From NCBI GenBank assembly GCA_027579435.1, contig JANBPK010001040.1:1-64000 (forward strand): a stretch of 64,000 nt of DNA, written 5' to 3'. Below the pieces are notes generated by a model. It saw nothing but the letters and a program-made list of their open reading frames with translations, had not been told where the DNA came from and searched no databases. The position numbers were made by a program, and so were the translations under genes. The stretch comes from Candolleomyces eurysporus (Eukaryota; Basidiomycota; Agaricomycetes; Agaricales; Psathyrellaceae). Positions 35,394 to 46,935 of the stretch are shown in pieces (positions within the stretch are counted from its first letter, which is position 1; every line of letters begins with the position of its first letter).

Positions 35394-36256
35394 TTACATC
35401 CATGGGTTGTGCTCTATCTCATCTACTTTCCCATCTTGACTGTACTGAAATGGGGTTGTAGCTCGACTTGGCAAGCTGGTTTGCTGAAGATCGCGGGCAG
35501 CCGGAGGTCCGGTTAAGGATAGGGTTTTTGAGGCTTCCATCATTTTGCTGCTTGAGATAGTGCCGGTCGATTCTCCATCCACTACGACTTTGATTTGCTT
35601 TTGCTGGCGTCGCCGACGTCGCAAAATAATGATTCCGTACACCAATAAGAGCATCAAAGCAACAGCAGCGACGGAACCACTCGCTGCGGCACCTATGAGC
35701 TTTCCCCTGGAGCCTCTCTTCGTGCTTGTGGCAGTGGTAGGTGCTGGAGATTCAGATATAGGAGGGTTAGGTACGTGTGGTGAGTTCCTGGTGTATATGT
35801 GTGTGAGTGCTAATGCCGCGGTCGTCTCGTTTCCACTGTTGACAACCTCCAGAACATGAAGTCCTGGTTCTAGGCCACTAACATTGAAAAGCACTTGGTT
35901 CCACCACCCGGGAAATTCAGTTGCAGGAGTATCGAAGTACATCGGTGGATGCTTCCCATCGATAGTGTAGTATGCCGATCCCGATCCTAGTCCGGGATCA
36001 CTGGGGATAAATCCTCCCCATGTAATTCCCTCCCCTAAAGCGAGACTCAGTGTTCTTGGACAGACCAGACTAGTGAGGCAAACATCTTACCGGTGAAATT
36101 GTATTTTAACGACGCCCCATCCGAGTACGTCAACCTGACATTGGTTGGGGCTGAGCCTGAAATACTTGATCCTCTAGGAGTGGGACTCCTAAGCCTGAGT
36201 TTGGCTCCGCAAGCTTTCGCTCTTGAGGAAGTACTTGAGCAACAAAGCCCCATCAT
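35394..36256 (-). pseudogene. Membrane protein M2, 5'-truncated inverted paralog
   Basis: The last exon (36034-35394) is intact and matches M1/M3/M4: GLGSGSAYYTIDGKHPPMYF, GNETTAALALTHIYTRNSPH, linker, SVAAVALMLLLVYGIIILRR, a tail ending EIEHNPWM. The preceding exon piece (from about 36160 to 36091, RLTYSDGASLKYNFTG) keeps only the edge of the second module. Homology then stops and sequence related to the region upstream of RAD6 takes over (36178-36330). The whole first module and its exons are gone. An ATG at 36256 could open a chimeric frame of about 270 residues through the foreign segment, but nothing supports its expression. It lies on the opposite strand to its three relatives. Confidence 0.8.
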
Positions 36257-36330
36257 GTAGATGCGATACGACAAGGACTCGGCAAGAAAATGATTGCCAC
36301 TCCCACTCAAATCTTCGCGCTCGTCAAAGA
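36178..36330 (+). repeat. Segmental duplicate X', related to 46812-46935
   Basis: The sequence ctcttgaggaagtacttgag, gatgcgatacgac and ctcggcaagaaaatgattgc matches 46812-46935 in the same orientation with scattered substitutions. Its left edge coincides with the truncation point of M2. Confidence 0.85.
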
Positions 36331-36724
36331 AAGCTTGGGTATCACTGTGACGGTGTACAGGATCGCAGATGACAGGGTATCGTACACCCGGTTCATCTTG
36401 CCTAGCATTGAGCCACGACCCGCGGCGCAATGATGTAGACTTGCCATTCTATGGCGACCGCCGCCGCTACTCTGAAGTGGTCCCCTCTTGTCTTGAGTAC
36501 TTATTGACTCAAAGTGAGCACAAGTGCAATAGTAGTGCATGGAGCAACTGCACTTTTTCTTTGGCCGCCATTTGCCAGTTCAGTGCGGAAGGGGGACTCT
36601 TGGGATCACCTGCTGTAAGAATTTGAAAGCCCTGTCTGGAAGTCATGTTTATATATCTACCATATGGATCTCTTGTATCTGCTGTGCAGATAGCCAATAA
36701 CTTCATTCCTCCACATAGCTACAG
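36331..36724. other. Spacer between M2 and NACHT F
   Basis: Unique sequence; short ORFs only. Nothing recognised. Confidence 0.4.
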
Positions 36725-39447
36725 TCATTCCAAATTCAAGTACCGGTGACTAAGCGACTTGTTGGATGTACCATAGAAGTCAGATGTTTCCGAAAATTCT
36801 GTGCAATCTTCAATGAACTTGTTTATAGCCACCACAACCTGAGGCTCTCGGTCCTATAAGCAAGCCCAGTCAGGTGTGAAAAGCATAGTAAGAGGAGGTA
36901 AGGAGAGAGGTGAAGCAGGATACAAACCTGAAGATGATTGATTGCCCTCAGGAAAGCCCGTTTCCAGGGGGTGCTGCCCCAAGGAGTCCAAAAGAAATTT
37001 TGATTTCTTTGATAGTCTGCTTTCAGTAATTTTGTGAACTTTTGCCATCCATCCAGGCGCGTGAAATCCACAAGTTCAAGGGCAATATGAGAGGGATGAT
37101 TCAACAAAGCCAATAGAAAGAGATTGGAAGATGGCCACACTAAACCCATATGAGGCCAGGACTGGGAATTAGAGAGATCGGAGACTAAAGGAAGGTCTGG
37201 GGGTGAATGATTCAGGGAAGAATTTGCGAAGTGACACATAATAGATCACATACCAACTACAGGGTACCGAATGACATGCTGTAGAAAGCACTTTGCAAGG
37301 TGGATTTGAACACGGGAATATGGCACAAACAAATCCTTCGAACGACTTTCCTCATTGAGAAAGTCCCCAAAGGATTTGTGGTATAAGTACAGCTTTGTAC
37401 TGAGGGGACCGCTGCGACGTAGTGTCACGAGGGAATGTAGATCCGAGATGAGAATTTCGTGTGCCCCACTTTCCAGTTGAAGATAGCCATCAACTTTCTC
37501 GTTCGAAATCTGAAAGGGGGAGTTGTCATTGATTTTGGGGAAGCCCAGAGTAGAGCTGATATGGTAAGCACGGAAGAGCAGCAGAAATTCGCGCTCGCGG
37601 TGGGTGTCAACTGCTTCGTACGCCATCCTGGCAGCAGATAGAATGTTGTGGTAAAGAAGGTCAAGCTTTTTAAACGGCCTTATTGATTGATCATCCGTCG
37701 GTGCCCAAGTGAGAACAATCTTCAGCCTGTCCACAGGGGAACTAGGACGCTCCGACAGGTATCTGACTACCGTTGCTGCATATATGAACTGCCCGGATGC
37801 AGCTTCGACAAGCTTCTCGATATCCACCTTGGAGAACCATCCGGGAGATCGTGCCCTAGGGTCGCTGCTTCGGAGCCCGAGCTCTCTCAGGCTCCGCGAG
37901 AGATATCGACGTATGTCGGCGGTGGCATCGTATTTGTCACTGAGCTCAATGTGATAGGCCAGTTTATTCAACTCTCCACCGGGTTCCAGAGCGCTGCGAA
38001 TAGCCCACTCGGGTCTGCTGGCAATGAATACGCGAAAAGGAAGATTTTTGTCGAGTAGGCACTTCTTGACCGCAGCCAAGATTTTTGCTTGATTATCTTC
38101 ACCTTGACACTCGTCGAGGCCGTCAATGAGGATGGCGTAACGGAGCGAGGCGAAATCCAACCTTCCCGCCTCATGAAGAAGCCTTACGGGTTCACATATG
38201 AGGGCGGTCATTTGGCTGAGCAAGGACTTTTTAAAGATGTGGCCATCTCTTTCGACTGCTGAGCCGATGTATTCCTTGAGACCAGGATTTTCTGATCCCA
38301 GCTGGTAGGCGATTGTCGGAACGAGAGAGGATGTGGTGTTCCGCGTAGGGTCTCCAGCACCGAAAAAATACGCGGAACCGAGGATGTCCGACTTCGAACA
38401 GGATTCAGCGATTGTCTGCTGCAAAGCGGACTTGCCAGAGCCTGCAGCCCCCGTCATGCATAACAGTCGTTGAGGAGACTTCCGGTCCGTGATCCAATTC
38501 TTGATCTCCCTGATGACCTCGACCCTGGTATCTTCATCGCATTGTGGAGGGTCGGATCGCGCGTAGGAATCGTGCAGAGCGTTGACTGCCGTGTGTGCCG
38601 ACAAAGTCTTCCATCCTGACAGATTGGCAATATCAGTGTTATCAAAGAAACGCAGAATCGCGCAGGGTACACACCATCGCTTCCGAGTGAGGACTGCACT
38701 GATTGGGCATTGACTGTCACCTTTTCGGCGACACCAATGGTTGTATGGCATAAATCTCTCATACTAAAGTTGGAGGCGCTGTGGAGAAACGACTGGTGGG
38801 AGCCTTGCACCCCTGGTTCTGGTTCCGATATCTGTCTATTAGCTTCCGAGAGACTGCCCGTGCTGGGAAACACACTGAACGACGACCCGGACGAACCTGG
38901 TTCCGGCTCATGGTGACCATGCAAATGTGGATGGGGGACCACTAATCTCACGCCCGGAGCAAGGGACGAGGAAGGCTGCTTGTCCATTGCCCTCGCATCC
39001 ATTCTTGAAGGCTTTAAAACAGTGACGTCTCCGCTCGGGGAGGGGTTCTGGAGAGGCTATGTGGGGACATAAATGAGAATTGAGCATGTCATACACACCC
39101 AGCAACTTACCTGAGCGTCCTTTCTTCTGCGACGTCTCTTTTTACGGAAAGGCTATGTGCAGAGTCGATAAGAGCGCTGCATGAACCCATTGTTATTCTT
39201 AGGCGCGTTGAAACTTACTTGATCATCCTTTCCTCTGCAATGTCCGTTGGCAGTCGATACGATGTCGACGGCACCTGTGTCGCGAGCACGGGAAGAGGAA
39301 GACTATGCGGAGAGGTCGATAAGAACAATTTGTAGGTCTGGTGCCCCCTGCGATTTACCTGAGCATCTTGTCGTCCGGGACGTCTGAGTGGTGTGGACTA
39401 TGGGGACGGGATTCAGATCTTGGCCTGCTCCTTTTGCCCTGCGGCAT
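36725..39447 (-). CDS. NACHT-domain NTPase F, inverted, with tripled 5' exon
   Basis: Exons on the minus strand are 39447-39359, two extra small exons (about 39290-39207 and 39154-39113), 39056-38675, 38615-37254, 37184-36928 and 36853-36725. The core is intact: SASNFSMRDLCHTTIG, GWKTLSAHTAVNALHDSYAR, P-loop MTGAAGSGKSALQQT, Walker B ILIDGLDECQG, sensor FIASRPEWAIRSAL, YHKSFGDFLNEESRSKD, LELVDFTRLDGW and the last exon DREPQVVVAINKF. Three consecutive exons end in versions of the basic KDxQ exon 1 end (GKDDQ, RRRRRKDAQ), so exon 1 and intron 1 were tandemly repeated. Exon 1 itself (MPQGKRSRPRSES) has lost one base near KDAQ, so it is out of frame with the rest; translation may start at MDARAMDKQPSS (39002) instead. 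It is the only array member on the minus strand and lies inside the membrane-gene block. Confidence 0.82.
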
Positions 39448-39800
39448 TGATGGTGGTGGTCTCGAGATGGGAGTTGGATGGGAGTAGAAGGCAAGGCTTG
39501 CTGGCACTGACGGTGGGCCGTACTATCGTCAAACAAAGCCTGATGTACAACGAATAAACATTATCTAGCAGTGATCGTTGCTGTTGCCGTGGCTATGCAA
39601 AATTAGCAATTGTCCTTTTAGAGAACGTTGTTGTTCCCATCCGCCCCATCCGCTAGAGAACACGATCTGCCAGCGATTTGCAAACCTCCAGTGAGTACCG
39701 CGAAGCTCTTCTTTCCTTCTCTTATTATTCCCTCTTCCTATTATTATTCAATTATTTATCTAGAATTCAGCCCACCATCAGTTATCATTCGCAAGCCGAA
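39448..39800. other. NACHT F upstream region
   Basis: No copy of the shared NACHT upstream module was found. Nothing else recognised. Confidence 0.4.
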
Positions 39801-40020
39801 AGCAAGCTACGAGTGTACCGTGTCTGCGTGTCTGCCGCCACGATCTCCACGACTTCGCTTCACCCTTGTTCCACCTCAAAACACATAATTCAAGAAATGT
39901 TCCCTCATAGATGCCAAATAATCCTAGCGATGAGCCCTTTGACGGTCGCAGCCACCCAAGGCATAGCTAACCCACCCATGCTCACTTGCAGTCGACGGCA
40001 TGCGGATGCAGAAGGCAACG
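39800..40020 (+). pseudogene. Relic of the RAD6 promoter and first exon
   Basis: The sequence ccacgatctccacgacttcg..acctcaaaacacataattca..aatcctagcgatgagccc..cttgcagtcgacggcatgc aligns with 47555-47735, the promoter, ATG-only exon, first intron and start of exon 2 of RAD6. In the relic, the donor after the ATG is lost (atgagcc against atggtgagcc) and no downstream RAD6 coding sequence follows. Confidence 0.8.
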
Positions 40021-40690
40021 CCACGTTAGGCATAGATGCCGTCCATTCGCCCTCTCGAGACGACGGTATAATACAATGAGGGGAATCATTCAATTCTCCA
40101 GGGACGCTTTCGGGCGAGACGATGCGATCTCGTATGGTCCATATTGCAGCATCGGCGGGTGTGGCGGAAAGAGGAAACAAGGAGGTGTGGAAGGTATGTA
40201 GGTCAATATTATTTCGATATCTATATAATTGCATGATTGTCACTCACTCTTGTCAGGCGATTAGGACGTTCGATTATTTCGTCGATGAAACCCAGTGACG
40301 GATACACCTGCAGAGAGCTCATACCGGCTGTTTGAACAAGTGTTTGATTCATTGCGAGTCAGAGAAACACGTTCCAACCTTTAGGCGGATCATGAGCCGA
40401 TTGAACCGTCGCGCCTTACTAGACTCTCCCCGAGACGCAGTCCCCTAGTTATTCCTGGTGCTCACCAGAGCTCTTCGATTGCTCGAAACAAGGCGTTGCG
40501 ATGCTTCCCCCTGCCTTTGATCTGTCTCATCCCAGCCGCTTGCCAGCCGTGATTCTGTCTTGCGCCCGTCGCCCGATTGAGCAGGGATCTGAGTGCCGTC
40601 AATTCCATTGTCCGCGTCGTCTCACTCTCTCCAGACTCGTCTAGCTTCTCGTTCGGCGAGAGGTTTATAGAATGATTTGATAGGCGAGTT
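40021..40690. other. Spacer, partly shared with 43980-44080
   Basis: 40560-40690 (ccattgtccgcgtcgt, tccagactcgtctagcttct) matches 44040-44115, which marks the left edge of the duplicated relic-plus-membrane-gene unit. Nothing else seen. Confidence 0.5.
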
Positions 40691-40859
40691 CGAGACGCGC
40701 CCTGCAGCTCTACTGAAAGCTTGACAGGATAATAGACGTGCTGACGTTCTGCAAATTGTCCAAAAAAAATTGACCAATCATATTGGTTGTGTTGAATCTT
40801 GTTGATGCAGAAGGAGCTAGGATACCTGGCTTTCTGATTCTGCAGGTAAGAAAAAACTT

Positions 40860-41500
40860 AGAAAAGGCCCCAAGCTGATTCAGGTTCTTGACGATGGGCT
40901 GGCCGGATTCCCCAATACGGCTCGTTAGTGCATTCGGTTAGAGCCACAACCGCAGATTGGTGGCTTCTTACCTTGTCCAGTTTCTGGAGCCTTTCGCGGT
41001 GCAAATTTTCATCAGTACAGTTGCCCCAGTGCACCCAGAAACTACGCCCCTTCGGTCGCCCAGCTAGTCCGGCGGAAGAGCAAAAGTAAGTCGCGGCAAC
41101 TGCTTTGTGCTCCATCCTGCATGTTTTTGTAAGGATGGCCAAGCCTTTCGAAAGCCTTCTCTGATTGACTGTCCGCCGGCGTCTAGGTGCGAATAATTTT
41201 CTGTTTATCTAATGGGGGACTACGACGCTCCGACAAGGATCTGACCGCCGTAGCGGCGTACGGGAGACCAGTGTAGATCGACTGTCCTGACAGAGTTCAA
41301 TCAAAGTTCTCTATATCTTCTTTCAACAACCATCTATGAAATCGTGCTCTGGGGTCGCGGTTTCGGAGCTTGAGCACTCTCACAGAATTTCTAATTTCAG
41401 GCCCCGCCAGAGATATCTAGGAACGTCCGGGGTTGTGGCATTTTTTCGTCGACATGGTACCATTTTCCAGGGCAGTTAATATATTCCGGCCCTATTGTAC
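40860..41500 (-). pseudogene. Antisense NACHT relic R2 upstream of M3
   Basis: Minus-strand homology covers DFLLLFR (tacttttgctcttccgcc), the SSPVDRLKIV region (41190-41230, cgacgctccgacaaggatct on the plus strand), and the LRELGLRSRDP region (41355-41380), with frameshifts and stops throughout. It is collinear with R1 and R3. Confidence 0.75.
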
Positions 41501-41762
41501 TCAATCGAACAAATGAATGATGAATGAATTATCTTGCTGGCGACGTCCTGTCAACACGCAATGCCTCTCGAACACAAATGTCACCGCACACCTTCGTGAA
41601 TGGAAAGGCTTCTGGGTGTGGAAACGTGTCGCCTGTCTTTTGGCTCTAAAATATAAGCCTACCTCCAATGAGGCACCGTGCTCTTCAACTTCTTGTGCTT
41701 CAGCCTCTTATCCAACTTCCCGTCTCTCCTTTCAGCTAAATTATTCGGCCGTCGACGAAGTC

Positions 41763-43207
41763 ATGTGGGTGGCTGTAGATAATGCGGATCCCCGAATCAA
41801 ATGGGATGGCAACGATTCTTGGTTTATTTGGCCTGACGCTTGGGACCTTCCAGGCGCTTTGTGGGGGGCCCCTTTCTTGCAGGGGATGCGCGGATTCACC
41901 GGGCCTATTGGAAACTTGACTTTTTCTTACTATGGTACGTGGTCTTGGCCATGAGCTTGAAGTTGAAGAGTATATCTCCAGAACAGAACTTGACTTCCTT
42001 TCACTTCTTTAGGATCACAATCCAGGGTCTGGGTCGCAATTACAAGTAACGAGAACATGTCTTTCGGTTTCGAGTGCTTTCTGGACGGTAACCTCATGGA
42101 TGGCGGCGCGTTTGGCCCGAATACCGGCGCAGCTTCTACGAAGCACCCCATTTGTACATCGAGAGAGGCCATGGTTTCTGAAGGAAACCATACACTGCAG
42201 GTCAATTTTAGCGGGAGACCAATTGGGAATGCGTGGGTAGATCTCATCGAGTATCGTCCCTCTGCAGAAGCCGACATAACAAATGAGTGGTCGCGCGTAG
42301 ACGCTCTTGAAGAGAAATTCGTTTACTCGTCTGGCTGGGATGAATTTCGGTCGGATGATTTTTACTTCGAATTCGATGCCAAGTTCACGTCCTTGAATGG
42401 GGCGTCGTTGACATACAACTTCACCGGTAAGCTGTCTGCTTCGTGATCCTTGTCTGTGAAGGACGGCTAATTTTCGCTTCAGGGGAGGGAATTACTTGGG
42501 GAGGGTTCGTCCCTGGGTCTGGTAGTACTAGCTCCCAACTTCAGTCGGGATTGGGGTATTACACGATTGATGGGAAGCAACCACCGACCTCTTTCGTCAT
42601 TCCTGCAAGTAATAGTTCTTTCCGGCAGATGGACCAAGTATTCTTCAATATTAGTGGCTTGGAGCCAGGACCTCATCGTCTGGAAATAGTCAATGGTGGA
42701 AACGAGAGGACTGCGCCGTTAGGGCTCACACACATATACACCAAGAACTCACCACACGTACCTACCCTTCCCATATCCGAGTCTCCAACACCTACCACGA
42801 GCGCATCTTCCACAAGCACATCTACCACAAGCGCAAAGGGAGGGTCCAGGGGAAAGCTCATCGGTGCCGCAGTGGGTGGTTCCGTTGCCGCTATTGCTTT
42901 GATGCTGTTATTGGTGTATGGGATCATCGCCTTTCGACGTCGACGACCGCAGCGAAAGCAAATTGAAATCTCAGTGGACGGGGAATCAACCACCACCATC
43001 TCAAGCAGCAAGACGACGCCAACCTCCCCGTCGTTTGCGAACGAGGATCCCGTGCCAGATGCTGGTCCTGACTCCACCTCATCCTTAACCGGACCTCCCG
43101 CTGCTCGCGATCCTCAACAATCAAGCTTGCCAAGTCGAGCTCCGACTCCGGTTCAGTACACTCAAGACGGAAAAATGGATGAGATGGGCCATAACCCCTG
43201 GAGGTAG
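41763..43207 (+). CDS. Single-pass membrane protein M3 (436 aa, three exons)
   Basis: Exons are 41763-41934, 42013-42426 and 42483-43207, with the same phases as M1. The start MWVAVDNADPRIKWDGNDSW is followed by two beta-rich modules with AEADITNEWSRVDALEEKFV between them, FTSLNGASLTYNFTG at the exon 2 end, then ITWGGFVPGSGSTSSQL, YYTIDGKQPPTSFVIP and GPHRLEIVNGGNERTAPLGL. A long Thr/Ser linker, GSVAAIALMLLLVYGIIAF helix, RRRRPQRKQ and a Ser/Pro tail ending DEMGHNPWR follow. It is intact. The linker is longer than in M1 and M4 (tandem TSASSTSTSTTS). Probably a glycosylated surface protein; ligand unknown. Confidence 0.85.
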
Positions 43208-44079
43208 CTCTGGGCTGACGTTCGCTTTAGTGTTCATACACACCGGATGCATTGCAATGTATACCTACATACCCATAGAGTACTTAACTTCGAGTCAGAG
43301 ATCTCCTCGAATTTCATACAAAGCCGATAGCCGGATGCGCATTCTTTACTTTTATACCCATCAGCAGAAACTATAAGATTGATAAGCCTTGCCTTGCTTC
43401 GCTACGGCATTGGGATCCCGGTATGAGGCTCCGGGTTGTCTGTTCCTTGAATGTTGACTGGCCTCGAATATGACACAATTCATTGATGTCAGGATACCGT
43501 TCAGTTTGTGAGTTGCTCGAGGTAAAATGTTCACTGTGCTCATAGCTTAACTTTGAATACAATGTCAGTCAGTGAATCTGCGAGTGTATTATTATGGACC
43601 CTAGTTTGAGTGCATCAATGGCATGTGCTAACGGTATCTGGCCATTGCGACGTCGAGATTACAGAGAAGGCGCCGAGAGGCTGGCTGAACGCAAACGCCG
43701 CTCTCTTGAATTCCATCTATTGGCGTAGTTAGAAATACTTGATCGGTGTGCAGCTTTTGAGCTTACTTTTTAGCGATGCCTTATAATAGAAAATGAGAGT
43801 TTTTGGCAGTTTGGTCTGAATCACGACGCATAGTAGGCCTCTCCTACAATACTGAGGTCAAACTGGGAACAAACACTGGTATCAAAGAATGCAGAACGCG
43901 CAAAGGTGCAGGTGCCAAGACATAAACGGAAGTAAACTGATCGGGGACCTATCGATACCTATCTTTCAAGATACTTAGGAATTAGGGATATCGATCATTT
44001 AATACGCCCGTTGCTCGATTGAGTGGTGAACCAAGTACGTTCGACTCCATTGTCCGCGTCGTCCGACTGTCTCCAGACT
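43208..44079. other. M3 3' flank and spacer
   Basis: 43208-43330 is the conserved 3' flank shared with M1 and M4. 43380-43980 is unique, with no supported gene. Confidence 0.45.
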
Positions 44080-44830
44080 CGTCTAGCTTCTCATTTGACA
44101 ATAGCTTGATAGAATGGCTGATAGGTGAGTCCGATCAGATGCAGCCTTGGCCCCCGCCAGCTCCTCTGAAAGCTCTACAAGATAATAGATCTGTTGACGT
44201 TCTACTAATTGTCCGATTATTTCCAAAATCACATTGGTTGTCCCAGGTTCTTGCACTTTGTCTTGCTCGAGGATGACGGATTCTCCTATAGTATGTGACT
44301 CAGTGACGCATTCGAGCCACAACCACCACGAATTAGCGTAGCTTTTCACGGTGTGTATTTTCAACAGTAAAGCTGCTGCCAGTGCACTGCCCTCGTTGTT
44401 CGGGGAAACAGTAAAAGAAAGTCGCGTCATAGGCTTTATGCACCATCTCGAATGTTGTTGTAAGGATGGTCGAGCCTTTCGAGAACCTTGGCTGATTAGC
44501 TGTCTGCCGGCGTCCAGGTATGAATAATTCTCAGTCTATCTAATGGGGGATCACGACGCTCCGACAAGTATCTGACCACCTGAGCGGCGTACGGAAGACC
44601 GGTGCCGGTGTAGATCGACTGCCTTGACGCAGTTCTGACAGAGTTCAGGTCGTCGATATCTTCCTTCGACAACCATCTATAAGATCGTGCTTTGGAGTCG
44701 CAGTTTCGGAGCCCAAGCGCTCTCACAGAATTTTAGCCCAGATATCTACGAATGTACAGAGTTGTGGCATTGTTTTGTCGATATGGTACCATTTTCCAGG
44801 GCAGCTAATATATTACGGCGCTCTTGTACT
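44080..44830 (-). pseudogene. Antisense NACHT relic R3 upstream of M4
   Basis: This is the best preserved of the three relics. A minus-strand stretch (44726-44496) still reads LRNCDSKARSYRWLSKEDID, then AAQVVRYLSERRDPPLDRLR and TWTPADS, a clear counterpart of the array's LRSRDPRARSPGWFSKEDIE and VVRYLSERRSSPVDRLKIVL. An insertion (VRTASRQSIYTGTGLPY) replaces ASGQFIYAAT, and no P-loop or Walker B is present. Confidence 0.85.
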
Positions 44831-45081
44831 CAACCGAACAAATGATTGATGACTGAATTATCTTGCTGGCGACGTCCCGTCGATACACGATGCCCCTCGA
44901 ACACAAATCCCGCCGCACACCTCCGCGAATGGAAAGGTTTCTGGGTGTGGAAACGTGTCGCCTGTCTTTGGCTCAAATTTAAAGGCGTACCTCCAGTAAG
45001 GCACCGCGTTCTTATGCTTCGGCCTCTTATCCAACTTCCCGTTTCTCCTTTCCACTAAATTATTCGGTCGTCGACAAAGCC

Positions 45082-46480
45082 ATGTGGGTGGCTGTAGATG
45101 ACGGAAATCCACGAATCGAATGGGATGGTTCTTGGTTTGACTGGAATGATGTTGGGAACTCGTTGGGCGATATGTGGGGCCCCCCTTTCTTGAACGGGAT
45201 GCATGGATTCACTGGACAACCTGCTGGAAACTTGACTTTTTCATACTATGGTATGTGTTCTTGGCCCTGAACTTGGGGTAGGAGGATAGTATGTCTCCTG
45301 ACAAAACATTAACTCTTTCCGCTTTAGGATCGAATGCCAGGGTCTGGGTCGCAGCCACAAGCGACGGTGAATTATTCCATGAATACGAGTGCCTTCTGGA
45401 TGGTAGTGTCATTGACGGCTCCAGGATCGGGCTGGAAGGCCCAGGTTTCATGAAGTACCCCCTTTGTTGGAATTCATTGGAGAGCGGCAATACTGCTGAA
45501 GGAAACCATACACTCCAGGTCAACTTCAGAAGCAGAGCAGGGGGGAATATGTGGGTTGATGTCATCGAGTATCGTCCCTCTGCAGAAGCCGACGTAGCGG
45601 ATGAGTGGTACCGCGTAGACGCTCTTGAAGAAGAAATCGTTTATTCGTCTGGGTGGGAAGAAACTCGGTGGGGTGACTCCTTCAACAGGCCCGATGTCAA
45701 ATTCACGTCCTTGAATGGGGCGTCTTTGACATACAATTTTACCGGTAAGTTGTCTGTTTCGTGAGTCTGATTTCTGGAAGAAGATTAAATCTCGTTTTAG
45801 GGGAGGGAATTACTTGGGGAGGGTCCACCCTCGGCTCTAATACTAGTTCCGGACTTCGGTCGGGATTGGGATATTACACTATCGATGGGAAGCATCCACC
45901 GACATCCTTCGTTATCCCTGAAAGTACCTTCTCGCGGACGAACCAGATGCTTTTCAATGTTAGTGGCCTGGAGCCAGGACCTCATCGTCTGGAAGTAGTC
46001 AACGGTGGAAACGAGACGACCACGCCGTTAGGGCTCACACACATATACATCAGAAACTCACTGCACGCATCTACCCCTCCTGTATCAGAATCTCCAAAGA
46101 GGGGGTCCAGGGGATTGCTCATCGGTGCCGCAGTGGGCGGTTCCGTTGCTGCTATTGCTCTGATCCTCTTATTGGTGTATGGAATCATTGTTTTTCGACG
46201 ACGTCGACGGCCCCAGCGAAGGCAACTCGAAATCTCGGTGGACGGGGAAGCGACCACCACCATCTCAAGTACCAAAACAACCTCAACCTCCCAAATGTTG
46301 GCGATCCAGGAACCTGGGGCACATGCTGGACTTGAAACCACCTTCAGAAACTCGTCCTCAACTGGACCTCCAGCTACTCGCAATCCTCAACAACCAGGCT
46401 TGTCAAGTCGAGCTCCGACTCCGGTTCAGTACACTCAAGATGGAAAAATAGATGAGATGGACTACAATACCTGGAGATAA
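45082..46480 (+). CDS. Single-pass membrane protein M4 (421 aa, three exons)
   Basis: Exons are 45082-45250, 45328-45744 and 45801-46480, with phases as in M1 and M3. The start is MWVAVDDGNPRIEWDGSW. Module 1 contains WVAATSDGELFHEYECLLDG, module 2 FTSLNGASLTYNFTG, ITWGGSTLGSNTSSG and YYTIDGKHPPTSFVIPEST. A short linker (SESPKRGSRG), a GSVAAIALILLLVYGIIVF helix, RRRRRPQRRQ and a tail ending DEMDYNTWR follow. The frame is intact throughout. The upstream cttttcag seen before the conserved region in M1 and M3 is ccttttccac here, which argues that the conserved sequence before the ATG is not a coding exon. Confidence 0.85.
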
Positions 46481-46811
46481 CTATGGGCTGACGTTCGTTT
46501 AGTATTTGTATACACCGGATCCATTGCAATGTATACCCACATACTCATAGAGTAAATAATTGTTTTCTTCTACTCCAGTGTTTCCTGATATCGATCATTC
46601 AGTGCAACCGACCGTTGTGGGTCCAATAGTTTGAAGAGGAATATTCACTCTACCCTGTCAACGAAAAGAGCAAGACGTCAATCAGCAAGGCAGACTAAAT
46701 CAAAGTCTCAGAGGTTGCTCACACATCGTCTTGGGCGAATTCAACGAGGTCACGGTCTAAACCATGGTAAGTTATGACAAGGAATGGGGCTCGTAAGGCC
46801 GGTGTTCAGTT
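46481..46811. other. M4 3' flank
   Basis: Begins with the 3' flank shared by the M genes; otherwise nothing recognised. Confidence 0.4.
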
Positions 46812-46935
46812 TCGTAAGCCTCGCTCTCGAGGAAGTACTCGAGCGACGAAGCCCATCGTATGCATGCGATACGACGAGGCTCGGCAAGAAAATGATTGCC
46901 ACTCGCACTCGAATCTTTGATCCTAGTCAGGCGAG
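46812..46935 (+). repeat. Segmental duplicate X, related to 36178-36330
   Basis: Same-orientation match to 36178-36330 (cgaggaagtactcgagcgac, ggctcggcaagaaaatgatt). Together with the RAD6 relic at 39.8-40.0 kb, it shows that the area left of RAD6 was copied into the membrane-gene block. Confidence 0.85.

Noticed and set aside
41517..41762. N-terminal extension of M3 and M4 (LREWKGFWVWKRVACL)
   Set aside because: In M4 the frame ends in a stop before the conserved domain and M1 has no equivalent; the similarity reflects duplicated 5' flank.
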